Shown here piece by piece: positions 8,678 through 17,123 of a stretch of 64,000 bases of DNA (the first letter of the stretch is position 1; each line of letters starts with the position of its first letter). Below the pieces are notes generated by a model. That model ran no database searches and was not told the origin of the DNA. It saw nothing but the letters and a program-made list of their open reading frames with translations. The stretch is taken from assembly GCF_026385505.1 (NCBI RefSeq), contig NZ_JANIDV010000001.1, positions 620,001-684,000 of the forward strand, given 5' to 3'. Source of the DNA: Bombella dulcis (GTDB lineage Bacteria > Pseudomonadota > Alphaproteobacteria > Acetobacterales > Acetobacteraceae). A program made the position numbers and the translations under genes.

Positions 8678-10018
8678 TCAGAGCTGCTCTTCTTCCTTCC
8701 AGATTCCTTCTCTCGTGCGGCGCAGGGCAATCCCCGGCACGAAATCGGGCCGCCATACCTTGGGCACACCCACCTTCTGGGAAAGGTAGATGCCCGTATG
8801 GCCGGAACAGAGATAGGCAATGAAACAGCCCGTGGCGTAATAGACGATATTCGCCCCGCCAAAGAGTTCCACCCCCATAATCGTACAGGCCAGAGGGGTA
8901 TTCACCGCACCACCGAAGACAGCCACCATGCCCACACCAGCCAGAAGATCACCGGGCACGCCCAGTACGGGAGCAAGCGCATTCCCCAGCCCGGCCCCTA
9001 TGAAGAACAGGGGCGTCACTTCACCACCCTTATAACCCGTCGCAAGAGCGATGACGGTGAAGACCAGTTTCAGCAGCCAGCTCCAGTCATAATGGGTCGT
9101 GCTGAAAAAATTGACGATGGAGGCTCCACCCGCCTCGGGTGCCATGACGCCAAGCCCCAGATAATCCCGTGTTCCCAGTAACCAGACCAGCAGAATGGTC
9201 GCCACACCACCAATGGCAGGCTGCAACCAGGGCGTGGGACAGATTTTCTTAATGACCGGGCCAAGCCGATACACACCTTCCGCAAAGGCACGGCTGGCAA
9301 AACCGAAGGCCACGGCAGCAATGGCCACCTTCACCCACAACACGGCATCAACATGGAAGGGAATCTGTCCCGGTGCCGCAAGCCCCTTGAAGGTTACCGG
9401 GTAAACGGCGTGGTGGATGCCCCACTGATGGCATGTCCAGTCTGCGATGATGGACGTGACGGCCACGGGCAGCAGGGCTGAATAATCCAGCGCACCAAGG
9501 GTCAGAACTTCCAGCCCGAAGACGGCACCTGTAATGGGCGTGCCATAGACGGCTCCCAGCCCTGATGCCACACCAGCCGTCAGAAGGATGCTCGTGCTGC
9601 GCTTATCCAGCCGGAACCATTTTGCAAAACTGCTGGCGAGACTCCCGCCCATCTGTACGGCGGTACCTTCACGCCCGACGGAGGCCCCGAAAAGGTGGCT
9701 GACCACTGTCCCGATGAAGACCAGCGGTGCCATACGCAGCGGCACGCCTTCTGACGGCTGATGAATCTCATCAATGATGAGATTGTTGCCACCACCCGCA
9801 CGGCCTCCCCACCAGTAATAGGACAGGGCGACAGCCACACCGGCAAAGGGCAGACCATACAGGATGGCAGGGTGCATGAAACGATACTGCGTCACCCATT
9901 CCAGCATCCAGAGGAACAGGGCGCAGGAACTACCCACAACGACGGCCAGAGGCACCAGCAGGCCAAGCCAGCGCAGAAGATTCAGCAGAAAGGATATGGA
10001 TTCTTTAAAAGACGGCAT
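8678..10018 (-). CDS. ClC family chloride channel or Cl-/H+ exchanger
   Basis: A 446-residue polytopic membrane protein. The ClC selectivity motif GREGTAVQMGG at residues 115-125 is intact, including the gating glutamate (E117). Many hydrophobic helices follow, and the late GGEVTPLFFIGAGLGNALAP matches the GGxFxP-type motif of the second half. There are no C-terminal CBS domains. The family moves chloride, sometimes fluoride, across the inner membrane; a proton-coupled mode is plausible but a proton-glutamate residue cannot be confirmed by eye. The start at 10018 is preferred because GGGAG lies 6 nt upstream; longer frames reach 10168. Confidence 0.9.
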   Translation of the reverse strand: MPSFKESISFLLNLLRWLGLLVPLAVVVGSSCALFLWMLEWVTQYRFMHPAILYGLPFAGVAVALSYYWWGGRAGGGNNLIIDEIHQPSEGVPLRMAPLVFIGTVVSHLFGASVGREGTAVQMGGSLASSFAKWFRLDKRSTSILLTAGVASGLGAVYGTPITGAVFGLEVLTLGALDYSALLPVAVTSIIADWTCHQWGIHHAVYPVTFKGLAAPGQIPFHVDAVLWVKVAIAAVAFGFASRAFAEGVYRLGPVIKKICPTPWLQPAIGGVATILLVWLLGTRDYLGLGVMAPEAGGASIVNFFSTTHYDWSWLLKLVFTVIALATGYKGGEVTPLFFIGAGLGNALAPVLGVPGDLLAGVGMVAVFGGAVNTPLACTIMGVELFGGANIVYYATGCFIAYLCSGHTGIYLSQKVGVPKVWRPDFVPGIALRRTREGIWKEEEQL

Positions 10019-10183
10019 GACAGACTCCCTCACCAGCCCTTCATATACGCCATGAAGGGTCTCATTGGCAGGAATCATCAGCCTTTCCCGTTTCCGGGTG
10101 GCGGTTCGGCCTGTATGGCCCGGTGGCAATCCATCACCGTGTAATGACAGAACACCATCATGCCGCATTCTGTCAAGCAGACG

Positions 10184-10219
10184 TAAAAGAAAACCCTCCG
10201 CCAGCGAACTGACGGAGGG
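10184..10219 (-). terminator. Rho-independent terminator of the EF-G gene
   Basis: On the minus strand CCCTCCGTCAG, a TTCG tetraloop and CTGGCGGAGGG form an 11-bp stem (one G-U pair), followed by TTTTCTTTTA. It lies 33 bp after the EF-G stop. Confidence 0.88.
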
Positions 10220-10251
10220 CCTTCCTGAAGGAACAATCGCCAGGGAGCGTA

Positions 10252-12363
10252 TCAGGCACGCTCTGCGATGATCTCATCCTGCACGTTGCGCGGCACCGGC
10301 TCATAGTGGTGGAACTGCATGGTGAAGGATGCACGACCCTTCGTGGCAGAACGCAGATGGGAAATGTAACCGAACATTTCCTTCAGCGGCACCTGAGACC
10401 GGATCAGAACGGTGGAGCCGGATGTCTCCTGGTTCTGGATGATACCACGGCGACGGTTCAGGTCACCCACCACGTCACCAACGTGATCGTTCGGTGTGGT
10501 GATCTCCACATCCATGATCGGTTCCAGAATGACCGGACCGGCCTTCTTCATGCCTTCACGGAAGCAGGCCTTGGCGGCAATTTCGAAGGCCAGAGCGGAG
10601 GAGTCAACGTCGTGATACTTACCGTCTTCCAGAGTGAACTTGAAGCCCACCGTGTCAAAGCCAGCCAGAACACCCGTCGTGGACTGCATACGCACGCCCT
10701 TTTCGACAGCCGGGATATATTCCTTCGGCACGGCACCACCGACGATCTTGTTCTCGAAGAGAATTTCTTCGGCACCCTTTTCTGTCAGCGGCTCGAAGGT
10801 GATCTTCACTTCAGCGAACTGACCGGAACCACCGGACTGCTTCTTGTGGGTGTAGGTCTCGGTGTGGGACTGGGTGATCGTCTCACGGTAGGCAACCTGC
10901 GGAGCACCGATGTTGGCGTCAACGCCATATTCACGGCGCAGACGGTCCACGATGATGTCCAGATGCAGCTCACCCATACCAGAAAGGATGGTCTGGCCCG
11001 TTTCCTGGTCTGTCCGCAGATGCAGGGACGGGTCCTCAGCTGTCAGCTTCTGGAGAGCCAGCGTCATCTTCTCGACGGCATCCTTGGTCTTCGGCTCGAC
11101 GGAAATGTCGATCACCGGAACCGGGAACTGCATACGCTCCAGAACGACCGGATCAGCAGAATCGGCCAGCGTGTCACCCGTCACGGTGTCTTTCAGACCC
11201 ACGAAGGCAGCAATGTCACCAGCACCGACGGACTTCACTTCCTGACGCTTGTCAGCGTGCATCTGGAACATGCGGCCAACACGCTCCTTCGTGCCCTTGG
11301 TGGTGTTCAGCACGGTATCACCCGTGTTCAGCACGCCACGATAGACACGGACGAAGGTCAGTGTACCGTATTTGTCGGAAATAATCTTGAAGGCCAGACC
11401 GGCAAACTTGCCTTCCGGGTCAACCGGGATGATCGGCAGGAAGCTCTCATCGACTTCCTTGTCTTCCGGCGGAGCAATGCGGATGCCCTCAACCTCGTCC
11501 GGAGCCGGGAGGTAGTCGATCACGGCATCCAGCAGCGGCTGCACACCCTTGTTCTTGAAGGCCGTACCACACAGGACAGGGCGGAACTCACCAGCGATGG
11601 TGCCCTTCTTGATGCACCGCTTCAGGGTGGCAACGTCCACTTCGCCCTTGTCGAAATATTCTTCCATGGCGGCAGTATCGACACTCAGGGCTGTATCCAG
11701 CAGGTTCTGGCGTGCTTCTTCAGCACGTTCCTTCATGTCAGCCGGGATTTCCTCGTAGTGGAATTTGGCACCCAGTTCACCGCCTTCCCAGACGATCGCG
11801 CGCATTTCCACCAGGTCAACAACGCCAACCATGTTTTCTTCAGCACCGATCGGCAGCTGAAGCGGAATGGCCACGATGTCCAGCTTCTCCTTCAGGGTGC
11901 TGAAGGCGTAATCGAAGTCGGCACCGGTACGGTCCAGCTTGTTGATGAAGATGATGCGGGGCACGTTGTAGCGGTCAGCCAGACGCCAGTTGGTCTCGGA
12001 CTGCGGCTGCACACCGGCCACACCTTCGATCACGAAGATGGCACCATCGAGCACACGGAGAGAACGGTTCACTTCGATGTTGAAGTCGATGTGACCAGGC
12101 GTGTCGATGATGTTGATGCGGTGACCTTCCCACTCACAGGTCACGGCAGCAGAGGTGATGGTGATGCCGCGCTCACGCTCCTGCTCCATGTAGTCGGTTG
12201 TGGTGTTCCCGTCATGCACTTCACCGATACGGTGGGACATACCAGTGTAATAGAGCATGCGCTCTGTCGTCGTCGTCTTACCGGCGTCAATGTGAGCGGT
12301 AATACCGATGTTGCGAATTTTTGAGAGAGCGGACTTCGCGCCCTGTACGCTGTCGTCGGTCAC
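10252..12363 (-). CDS. fusA: Translation elongation factor G
   Basis: A 703-residue EF-G, the standard length. The start is the GTG at 12363, preceded by GGAGG at 6 nt. GTPase motifs are AHIDAGKT (residues 23-30), DTPGHIDF near 87 and NKLD near 141; the domain IV and V sequences (for example [26 protein letters not shown]) are typical. EF-G moves tRNA and mRNA through the ribosome and helps recycle ribosomes. The gene stands alone between the ClC gene and rpmB instead of between rpsG and tuf in a str operon. It may be the only copy relocated or a second copy; the window cannot tell. Confidence 0.96.
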   Translation of the reverse strand: MTDDSVQGAKSALSKIRNIGITAHIDAGKTTTTERMLYYTGMSHRIGEVHDGNTTTDYMEQERERGITITSAAVTCEWEGHRINIIDTPGHIDFNIEVNRSLRVLDGAIFVIEGVAGVQPQSETNWRLADRYNVPRIIFINKLDRTGADFDYAFSTLKEKLDIVAIPLQLPIGAEENMVGVVDLVEMRAIVWEGGELGAKFHYEEIPADMKERAEEARQNLLDTALSVDTAAMEEYFDKGEVDVATLKRCIKKGTIAGEFRPVLCGTAFKNKGVQPLLDAVIDYLPAPDEVEGIRIAPPEDKEVDESFLPIIPVDPEGKFAGLAFKIISDKYGTLTFVRVYRGVLNTGDTVLNTTKGTKERVGRMFQMHADKRQEVKSVGAGDIAAFVGLKDTVTGDTLADSADPVVLERMQFPVPVIDISVEPKTKDAVEKMTLALQKLTAEDPSLHLRTDQETGQTILSGMGELHLDIIVDRLRREYGVDANIGAPQVAYRETITQSHTETYTHKKQSGGSGQFAEVKITFEPLTEKGAEEILFENKIVGGAVPKEYIPAVEKGVRMQSTTGVLAGFDTVGFKFTLEDGKYHDVDSSALAFEIAAKACFREGMKKAGPVILEPIMDVEITTPNDHVGDVVGDLNRRRGIIQNQETSGSTVLIRSQVPLKEMFGYISHLRSATKGRASFTMQFHHYEPVPRNVQDEIIAERA

Positions 12364-12479
12364 GGGAAACCTCCAAAATGCAAGGAAAGGTGCCACGACC
12401 TTCACCGGGGCACCCTCATCAGACCCTGTATGAATACCAGAAAACGGACTGCCCCGGCAGAGTCACCCCGGCACAGCCG

Positions 12480-12501
12480 CCCGCCCTTCTTCTAGGGCGG
12501 G
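12480..12501 (-). terminator. Hairpin after rpmB, weak terminator candidate
   Basis: An 8-bp inverted repeat (CCCGCCCT and AGGGCGGG around TCTTCT) lies just after the rpmB stop on the minus strand, before the EF-G gene. It lacks a T-tract, so it may only attenuate transcription or stabilise the rpmB mRNA end. Confidence 0.35.
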
Positions 12502-12516
12502 ACCCAGCCGCATGGA

Positions 12517-12822
12517 TCAGGCGGCTGGCTGGGCAGCCTTACGCTCCTGAACACGCAGGATGCGACGCTTGATGACCAGAGCTTCCGGTGTCAGTTTCCG
12601 GTTCGGTGTGCCCAGCAGGAAGGAATCAAGTCCGCCATTATGCTCGACCGTACGGATACCCTTGGCAGAAAGGCGCATGCGCACCGGGGCCTCAAGGATA
12701 TCGGACAGGAGCGTGGCTTCCTGAAGGTTCGGCAGGAAACGGCGACGGGACTTGTTGTTGGCGTGGCTGACGTTATTGCCCGTCAGTACCCCTTTGCCCG
12801 TGACATGGCAACGGCGAGACAT
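12517..12822 (-). CDS. rpmB: Ribosomal protein bL28
   Basis: A 101-residue L28. The N-terminus [29 protein letters not shown] is the family signature, with the basic rRNA-binding core and the [16 protein letters not shown] segment near residues 54-69. The C-terminal extension ([14 protein letters not shown]) resembles alphaproteobacterial L28. It is a structural component of the 50S subunit. It lies upstream of the EF-G gene on the same strand. Confidence 0.97.
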   Translation of the reverse strand: MSRRCHVTGKGVLTGNNVSHANNKSRRRFLPNLQEATLLSDILEAPVRMRLSAKGIRTVEHNGGLDSFLLGTPNRKLTPEALVIKRRILRVQERKAAQPAA

Positions 12823-12890
12823 AGAACTTCCTCGATACTGTGATACGCAGGGCCGCAGGACGGCCTGACGTGTTCCGTAAATAAGGCGGG

Positions 12891-12919
12891 CTTATGACTT
12901 ATGGACGCTGATACGTCAA
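12891..12919 (-). promoter_or_regulatory. Predicted rpmB promoter
   Basis: On the minus strand TTGACG (12914-12919), a 17-bp spacer and CATAAG (12891-12896), giving a leader of roughly 60 nt before the rpmB ATG. The same CATAAG -10 appears before rnpB. Confidence 0.55.
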
Positions 12920-12955
12920 GTCTTTCCTGCCTTTCATACCGACAGAAGCAGCCCG

Positions 12956-14761
12956 CTACCCCTCTACATCCGAATGACTTTCAACGGAACCCCCTCCTGC
13001 CTGCAATCTCCACATTCCTGCGTAAATACCTCCCTTTTCCAGCAGGTCACGATGGGTTCCCTCCTCTGCCACGGCTCCGGCGTCCATCACGATTATATGG
13101 TCAGCCTGCTGGATGGTGGACAGCCGATGGGCAATGACAAGCGTGGTCCTGCCTGCCGAGAGGCCCTGCAATGCCGTCTGGATGGCCTCTTCCGTCCTGG
13201 TGTCCAATGCGCTGGTTGCCTCATCCAGCACAAGCAGGCGGGGATTACGCAGGATGACACGGGCAATGGCCATCCTCTGCCTCTCCCCACCGGACAGGCG
13301 CACGCCCCGCTCCCCGACCAGCGTCCCGAAACCATCCGGCAGTCTTTCAATCAGGGGGGCCAGCTGGGCTGCTTCCGCTGCGTGCCGGATTTCCTCCATG
13401 CTGGCCCCCACCCGCCCATAGGCGATATTCTCCGCCATGCTGGCATTGAAGAGCGACGTATCCTGCGCAACCACCCCGATCTGTGCCCGCAGCTCTTCCA
13501 GCGAAAGAGACGGGAGAGGAACGCCCTCCATGAAGACCATGCCTTCCAGAGGGTCGTAGAGACGGCTGGCCAGTTTCGCCAGCGTGGACTTGCCCGAACC
13601 ACTCCGCCCGACAATGGCCAGCATCTTTCCCGCTTCCAGCCGGAAGCTGACATCCCGCAGGATCAGCCGCCCCGGATCATGCCCGAAGGACACATGCCGC
13701 ATCTCCAGCGTCACGCCCTCCGCCCGTCCCGCAGGCAGGGAAACAGGCTGCGCTGGAGACTGTATGTCCGGCTCCAGTGCCATGAGTTCCAGATAGGCCT
13801 CCATATCGACACGGGCATTGCGCCAGCCGGCACTGACATAGTTCAACGCCCCGACGGATGCATAAACACTGCGAAGATACGTGCCCATCAGTACAAATTG
13901 TGCCACACCGAGTCGATGAGCATGAATATCCAGTATGGCCAGCCCGAGTAATCCGGCCGTTGCCAGAGAAATGAGCATGTTGCGGACTGCCTGGGAACTT
14001 CCGATCAGTGTCTGGAGACGTATCTCGGCGGCTCGCAATTCTTTCCAGGCTCCTGCCTGCCGTCTGATTTCATGATCCACATTACCAAAAGACCGCACGA
14101 TGTCGGCATTGAGCAGACTGTCCACAAGATGACGATGGGCGTTCCCGTTCGCCTGATTCCGCGCCCGGCGGGCCTGCATCCGCCAGCGCGTGAAAACAAA
14201 GGAGATGCCCCCATAAAGCAGCATCGTCCCGCAGAGCAGCATCAGATACAGCCCGCTGAACACACGCAGCACGACCAGAAAGGTCAGGCCCAGCCCCAGA
14301 ACATTCGGCAGGACATTGGAAAACACCATATCCACGATCGTGCTGGCCGCATCGGCCCCACGGTCTATGGTCCGAGTCAGCACCCCGGTCTGCCTCTTCT
14401 GATGGAACCGGGCACTGAGGCGATGGATATGCTCCAGCCCCAACAGGCTGATCCGCTCCCGTAACGCCGCCCTCACAGGAACCATGAGCAGACTGCGGAC
14501 AGGGCCTGCCACGGCCCCCAGCATACGCAGGACCGTATACTGCGCCAGAAGGGCCATGATGGCCGCCATGACGGTCTCATGCACCGAGAGACGCCCCACC
14601 ATCCGGCTGAACAGCCAGGGCGTGGTGACGGATGTCACACTCTCCATTACAAGAAAAATGCAGGACAGCCAGAACCTGAACGACCAGTCCCTCAAAGAAG
14701 AAGGACGAATTTTCTGCCAGAATACCCGCAGAGGCAGACGCCTGACCTTTATTGATGCCAT
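12956..14761 (-). CDS. ABC transporter, fused permease and ATPase, Atm1-like
   Basis: A 601-residue half-transporter: an N-terminal six-helix ABC permease (about residues 25-310) and an ATPase domain. The ATPase has Walker A GRSGSGKST near 384, the signature LSGGERQR near 487, Walker B LLVLDEATSALD and the switch histidine IAHRLS. In the permease, RFHQKRQTGVLTRTIDRGADAAS resembles the Atm1/HMT1 exporters, which move glutathione-linked sulfur or metal compounds out of mitochondria or bacteria. It could instead be a generic MsbA-like exporter. It acts as a dimer in the inner membrane. No partner gene is next to it; the Nudix gene is divergent. Confidence 0.85.
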   Translation of the reverse strand: MASIKVRRLPLRVFWQKIRPSSLRDWSFRFWLSCIFLVMESVTSVTTPWLFSRMVGRLSVHETVMAAIMALLAQYTVLRMLGAVAGPVRSLLMVPVRAALRERISLLGLEHIHRLSARFHQKRQTGVLTRTIDRGADAASTIVDMVFSNVLPNVLGLGLTFLVVLRVFSGLYLMLLCGTMLLYGGISFVFTRWRMQARRARNQANGNAHRHLVDSLLNADIVRSFGNVDHEIRRQAGAWKELRAAEIRLQTLIGSSQAVRNMLISLATAGLLGLAILDIHAHRLGVAQFVLMGTYLRSVYASVGALNYVSAGWRNARVDMEAYLELMALEPDIQSPAQPVSLPAGRAEGVTLEMRHVSFGHDPGRLILRDVSFRLEAGKMLAIVGRSGSGKSTLAKLASRLYDPLEGMVFMEGVPLPSLSLEELRAQIGVVAQDTSLFNASMAENIAYGRVGASMEEIRHAAEAAQLAPLIERLPDGFGTLVGERGVRLSGGERQRMAIARVILRNPRLLVLDEATSALDTRTEEAIQTALQGLSAGRTTLVIAHRLSTIQQADHIIVMDAGAVAEEGTHRDLLEKGGIYAGMWRLQAGGGSVESHSDVEG

Positions 14762-14915
14762 AAAAACCTGATAGATTTTCTTCTGCTGCCCCGGAGCAGG
14801 CCAACGGGACAGCTTTTATACAGTCCTGCTTTTTCTGCCAGCACCTGACTGCCCGCTGGAGGATGGAGTCTGGACAGACACGTCCCCTGTCATCACTGAA
14901 TATCTGAGAGAGTCC

Positions 14916-15764
14916 ATGCTGTCCTCCGCTGCCTCACCCTTCCTCCGTCACATTGAACGCTGCCGTAATGTCACTCTCTCGGCAGGACGGCTGCCCCTGT
15001 TTCATGAAGGCACGACCATCGGTCTGGTGGACCCCGCCTGCCTGTACTGGCTGGAAGACCCTGCCTGCACGGGCCTGATGACCGTCACCGATCAGGCCGT
15101 CACCCTGCCGGATGCCCGGAACCTGCGGGAGCTGAGCCTCCGCCTGGCCCGACAGGAACGTTATACCCCATTCCATGAATGGTTTGATGTCCGGTCCCCC
15201 ACAGGTAAAATCATCGGGCAGATTGACCGTGCCCTTATCCCGGTCTTCGGCGTGGAAGCGTCTGGCGTGCATATGAATGGTCTTGTCCGGAAAGCATCGG
15301 GCCTGCATCTCTGGGTGGCCCGCCGCAGCCCCCAGAAACGGCTGGACCCCGGAAAGCTGGACCATCTGGTGGCCGGTGGCATGAGCAGCGGCCTGACACC
15401 GGAAGAAACCCTCATGAAAGAAGCAGAGGAAGAAGCCACCATCCCGGCCGGACTCTCCCGTCAGGCCAGCCATGTCAGCACGCTCCATTACGCCATGTCC
15501 CGCCCGGAGGGGCTGCGGCGGGACCGGCTCCTCTGTTATGACCTCTTCCTCCCGGAAGATTTTGTGCCTCACATCAATGATGGTGAAGTGGAATCCTTTC
15601 ATCTCATGCCCGTTGAGGAAGTGTTCCGGCGGGTCCGGGACACTGACGAGTTCAAATTTAACGTCAATCTTGTCCTGCTAGACCTTTTCCTGCGCCTTGG
15701 GATGTTCGATAAGCAGGACAGTCTGGCTCTGGCAGATAGTCTGTACATGGGAGAGGCTGAATGA
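14916..15764 (+). CDS. DUF4743-containing Nudix hydrolase
   Basis: A 282-residue protein with an N-terminal DUF4743-like region (about residues 1-120) and a C-terminal Nudix domain. The Nudix box reads GGMSSGLTPEETL followed by MKEAEEEATI (about 153-175); the usual arginine of REXXEE is a lysine, but the metal-binding glutamates are present. This arrangement is known from eukaryotic and some proteobacterial proteins related to the Nudix part of thiamine pyrophosphokinases, where it hydrolyses oxidised thiamine pyrophosphate derivatives. That substrate is inferred. It lies upstream of the AI-2E permease, 76 bp apart, and may share its transcript. Confidence 0.85.
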   Translation: MLSSAASPFLRHIERCRNVTLSAGRLPLFHEGTTIGLVDPACLYWLEDPACTGLMTVTDQAVTLPDARNLRELSLRLARQERYTPFHEWFDVRSPTGKIIGQIDRALIPVFGVEASGVHMNGLVRKASGLHLWVARRSPQKRLDPGKLDHLVAGGMSSGLTPEETLMKEAEEEATIPAGLSRQASHVSTLHYAMSRPEGLRRDRLLCYDLFLPEDFVPHINDGEVESFHLMPVEEVFRRVRDTDEFKFNVNLVLLDLFLRLGMFDKQDSLALADSLYMGEAE

Positions 15765-15840
15765 CGGCCCTTTCCGGACCGGTCCGCCACCGTGCGGCTC
15801 CACACTTTATTCTGGCAAGATGACTGAGATACCACGCACC

Positions 15841-16959
15841 ATGAATGACACCCCACACAGGGCACACCCTCCACTCCGGCTGCCCTCTCCTTCCAAGACC
15901 CTGCAGAAACGCGCCCGTGGTTTTCTGGCCCTGTTCTTCGTGCTGGCAGCCCTGTGGACACTCAGGAACATGCTGCCGGCCCTGCTCTGGGGTGGCATCT
16001 TCGCCATTGCCCTCTGGCCGCTCTACAGGCGATCCGTAAGACGGTTCGGCCAGACCATCTGGCTGCCGCTCCTCTTCACGGGAATACTGGCCCTGATCTT
16101 TCTGGTGCCCGTCTCCTTCATCAGCATCAAGACGGCTGATGAGATCCGCTCCGCCTTCATGTGGATTGACCTTGTCCGCCGCCAGGGGCTGCCTGTCCCG
16201 GCATGGCTGGACCGCCTTCCCGTAGCCTCTGCCCAGGCAAAGGCTCTCTGGGCCGAGCATCTCAGCAACCCGGACACGCTGAACGAGCTGTTCCGCTCCC
16301 TAAAACTCGGTCATGGTGTGGCCGTGGGCAAGCAGTTCGGCTCGGAAATCATCCATCGTGGCATCCTGTTCGGCTTTTCCATGCTGACGCTCTTCTTCCT
16401 GCTCAAGGATGGCGACAGCATCATCCGGAAATGCATGATCGCTTCACAGCGTCTTTTCGGGTCCCAGGGGGAAAGTCTGGCACGGCAGATCGTGTCCTCC
16501 ATCCACGGCACGGTTTCCGGGCTGGTGCTGGTCGGTTTGGGTGAAGGTGCCATCATGGGCGTGTGCTATGTGGTGGCTGATGCTCCACAGCCCCTCATCT
16601 TTGGTCTGGCCACGGCCATTGCCGCCATGGTCCCTCTGCTGGGCTGGATCGCCGTGACGGGCGTGTGTCTGCTAATCGCCTTCAAGGGAAGTGTTGTTGC
16701 CGCTGCCATCGTCTGGCTGATCGGAGCTGTCGTGCTCTTCGTAGCTGACCATTTCATCCGCCCGGTCCTGATTGGCGGCAGCACGAAGGTACCGTTCCTC
16801 TGGGTACTGATGGGCATTCTCGGTGGTGCAGAGACATGGCAGCTCATGGGCCTGTTCGTCGGCCCCGCCATCATGGCAGGGCTGCACCTGCTCTGGACAC
16901 TCTGGACCAGCAACAAGGTCTCAGGAGGCCAGCGTATGATAAAATATGAGGAGAAATAG
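15841..16959 (+). CDS. AI-2E family (PerM/TqsA-type) transporter
   Basis: A membrane protein of about 372 residues. Two N-terminal helices (FLALFFVLAALWTLRNMLPALLWGGIFAIALWPLY) are followed by a soluble stretch, then a helix cluster. The family motifs GEGAIMGVCYVVADAP, PLLGWIAVTGVCL and DHFIRPVLIGGSTKVPFLWVLMGILGG are present in the second half. The family includes autoinducer-2 exporters and Na+/H+-type transporters; the substrate here is unknown. The start at 15841 is chosen by similarity; ATG 15820 is also possible. Its likely terminator lies beyond the tRNA-Pro gene on the opposite strand. Confidence 0.85.
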   Translation: MNDTPHRAHPPLRLPSPSKTLQKRARGFLALFFVLAALWTLRNMLPALLWGGIFAIALWPLYRRSVRRFGQTIWLPLLFTGILALIFLVPVSFISIKTADEIRSAFMWIDLVRRQGLPVPAWLDRLPVASAQAKALWAEHLSNPDTLNELFRSLKLGHGVAVGKQFGSEIIHRGILFGFSMLTLFFLLKDGDSIIRKCMIASQRLFGSQGESLARQIVSSIHGTVSGLVLVGLGEGAIMGVCYVVADAPQPLIFGLATAIAAMVPLLGWIAVTGVCLLIAFKGSVVAAAIVWLIGAVVLFVADHFIRPVLIGGSTKVPFLWVLMGILGGAETWQLMGLFVGPAIMAGLHLLWTLWTSNKVSGGQRMIKYEEK

Positions 16960-16971
16960 AACCGCAGGAGA

Positions 16972-17048
16972 TGGTCGGGCAGGCGGGATTCGAACCCACG
17001 ACCCCCAGTCCCCCAGACTGATGCGCTACCAGACTGCGCTACTGCCCG
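16972..17048 (-). tRNA. tRNA-Pro (anticodon GGG)
   Basis: A 77-nt cloverleaf on the minus strand: acceptor CGGGCAG paired with CTGCCCG, D-arm TAGCGCAGTCTGGTAGCGC, an anticodon loop CTGGGGG giving GGG, a TTCGAATC T-loop and an encoded CCA end. It reads proline CCC/CCU codons. It lies 12 bp after the AI-2E gene, in the opposite orientation. Confidence 0.95.
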
Positions 17049-17074
17049 TCGTCCTGCGGTAAGGAAGCCCTAGC

Positions 17075-17114
17075 AGCCCCGGATCATTCCTGCAATGGTC
17101 CGGGGGCTTTTTTT
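17075..17114 (+). terminator. Rho-independent terminator on the plus strand
   Basis: AGCCCCGGATCATT and AATGGTCCGGGGGCT form a long stem with one bulged G, followed by TTTTTTT. It can only serve plus-strand transcription, so it probably ends the AI-2E gene transcript after running antisense through tRNA-Pro. Confidence 0.8.
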
Positions 17115-17123
17115 AATATTTTT

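Noticed and set aside
10306-12324. 672-codon plus-strand frame antisense to the EF-G gene
   Set aside because: EF-G is unmistakable on the minus strand with all GTPase motifs; the antisense frame is Thr/Val/His-rich and resembles nothing.
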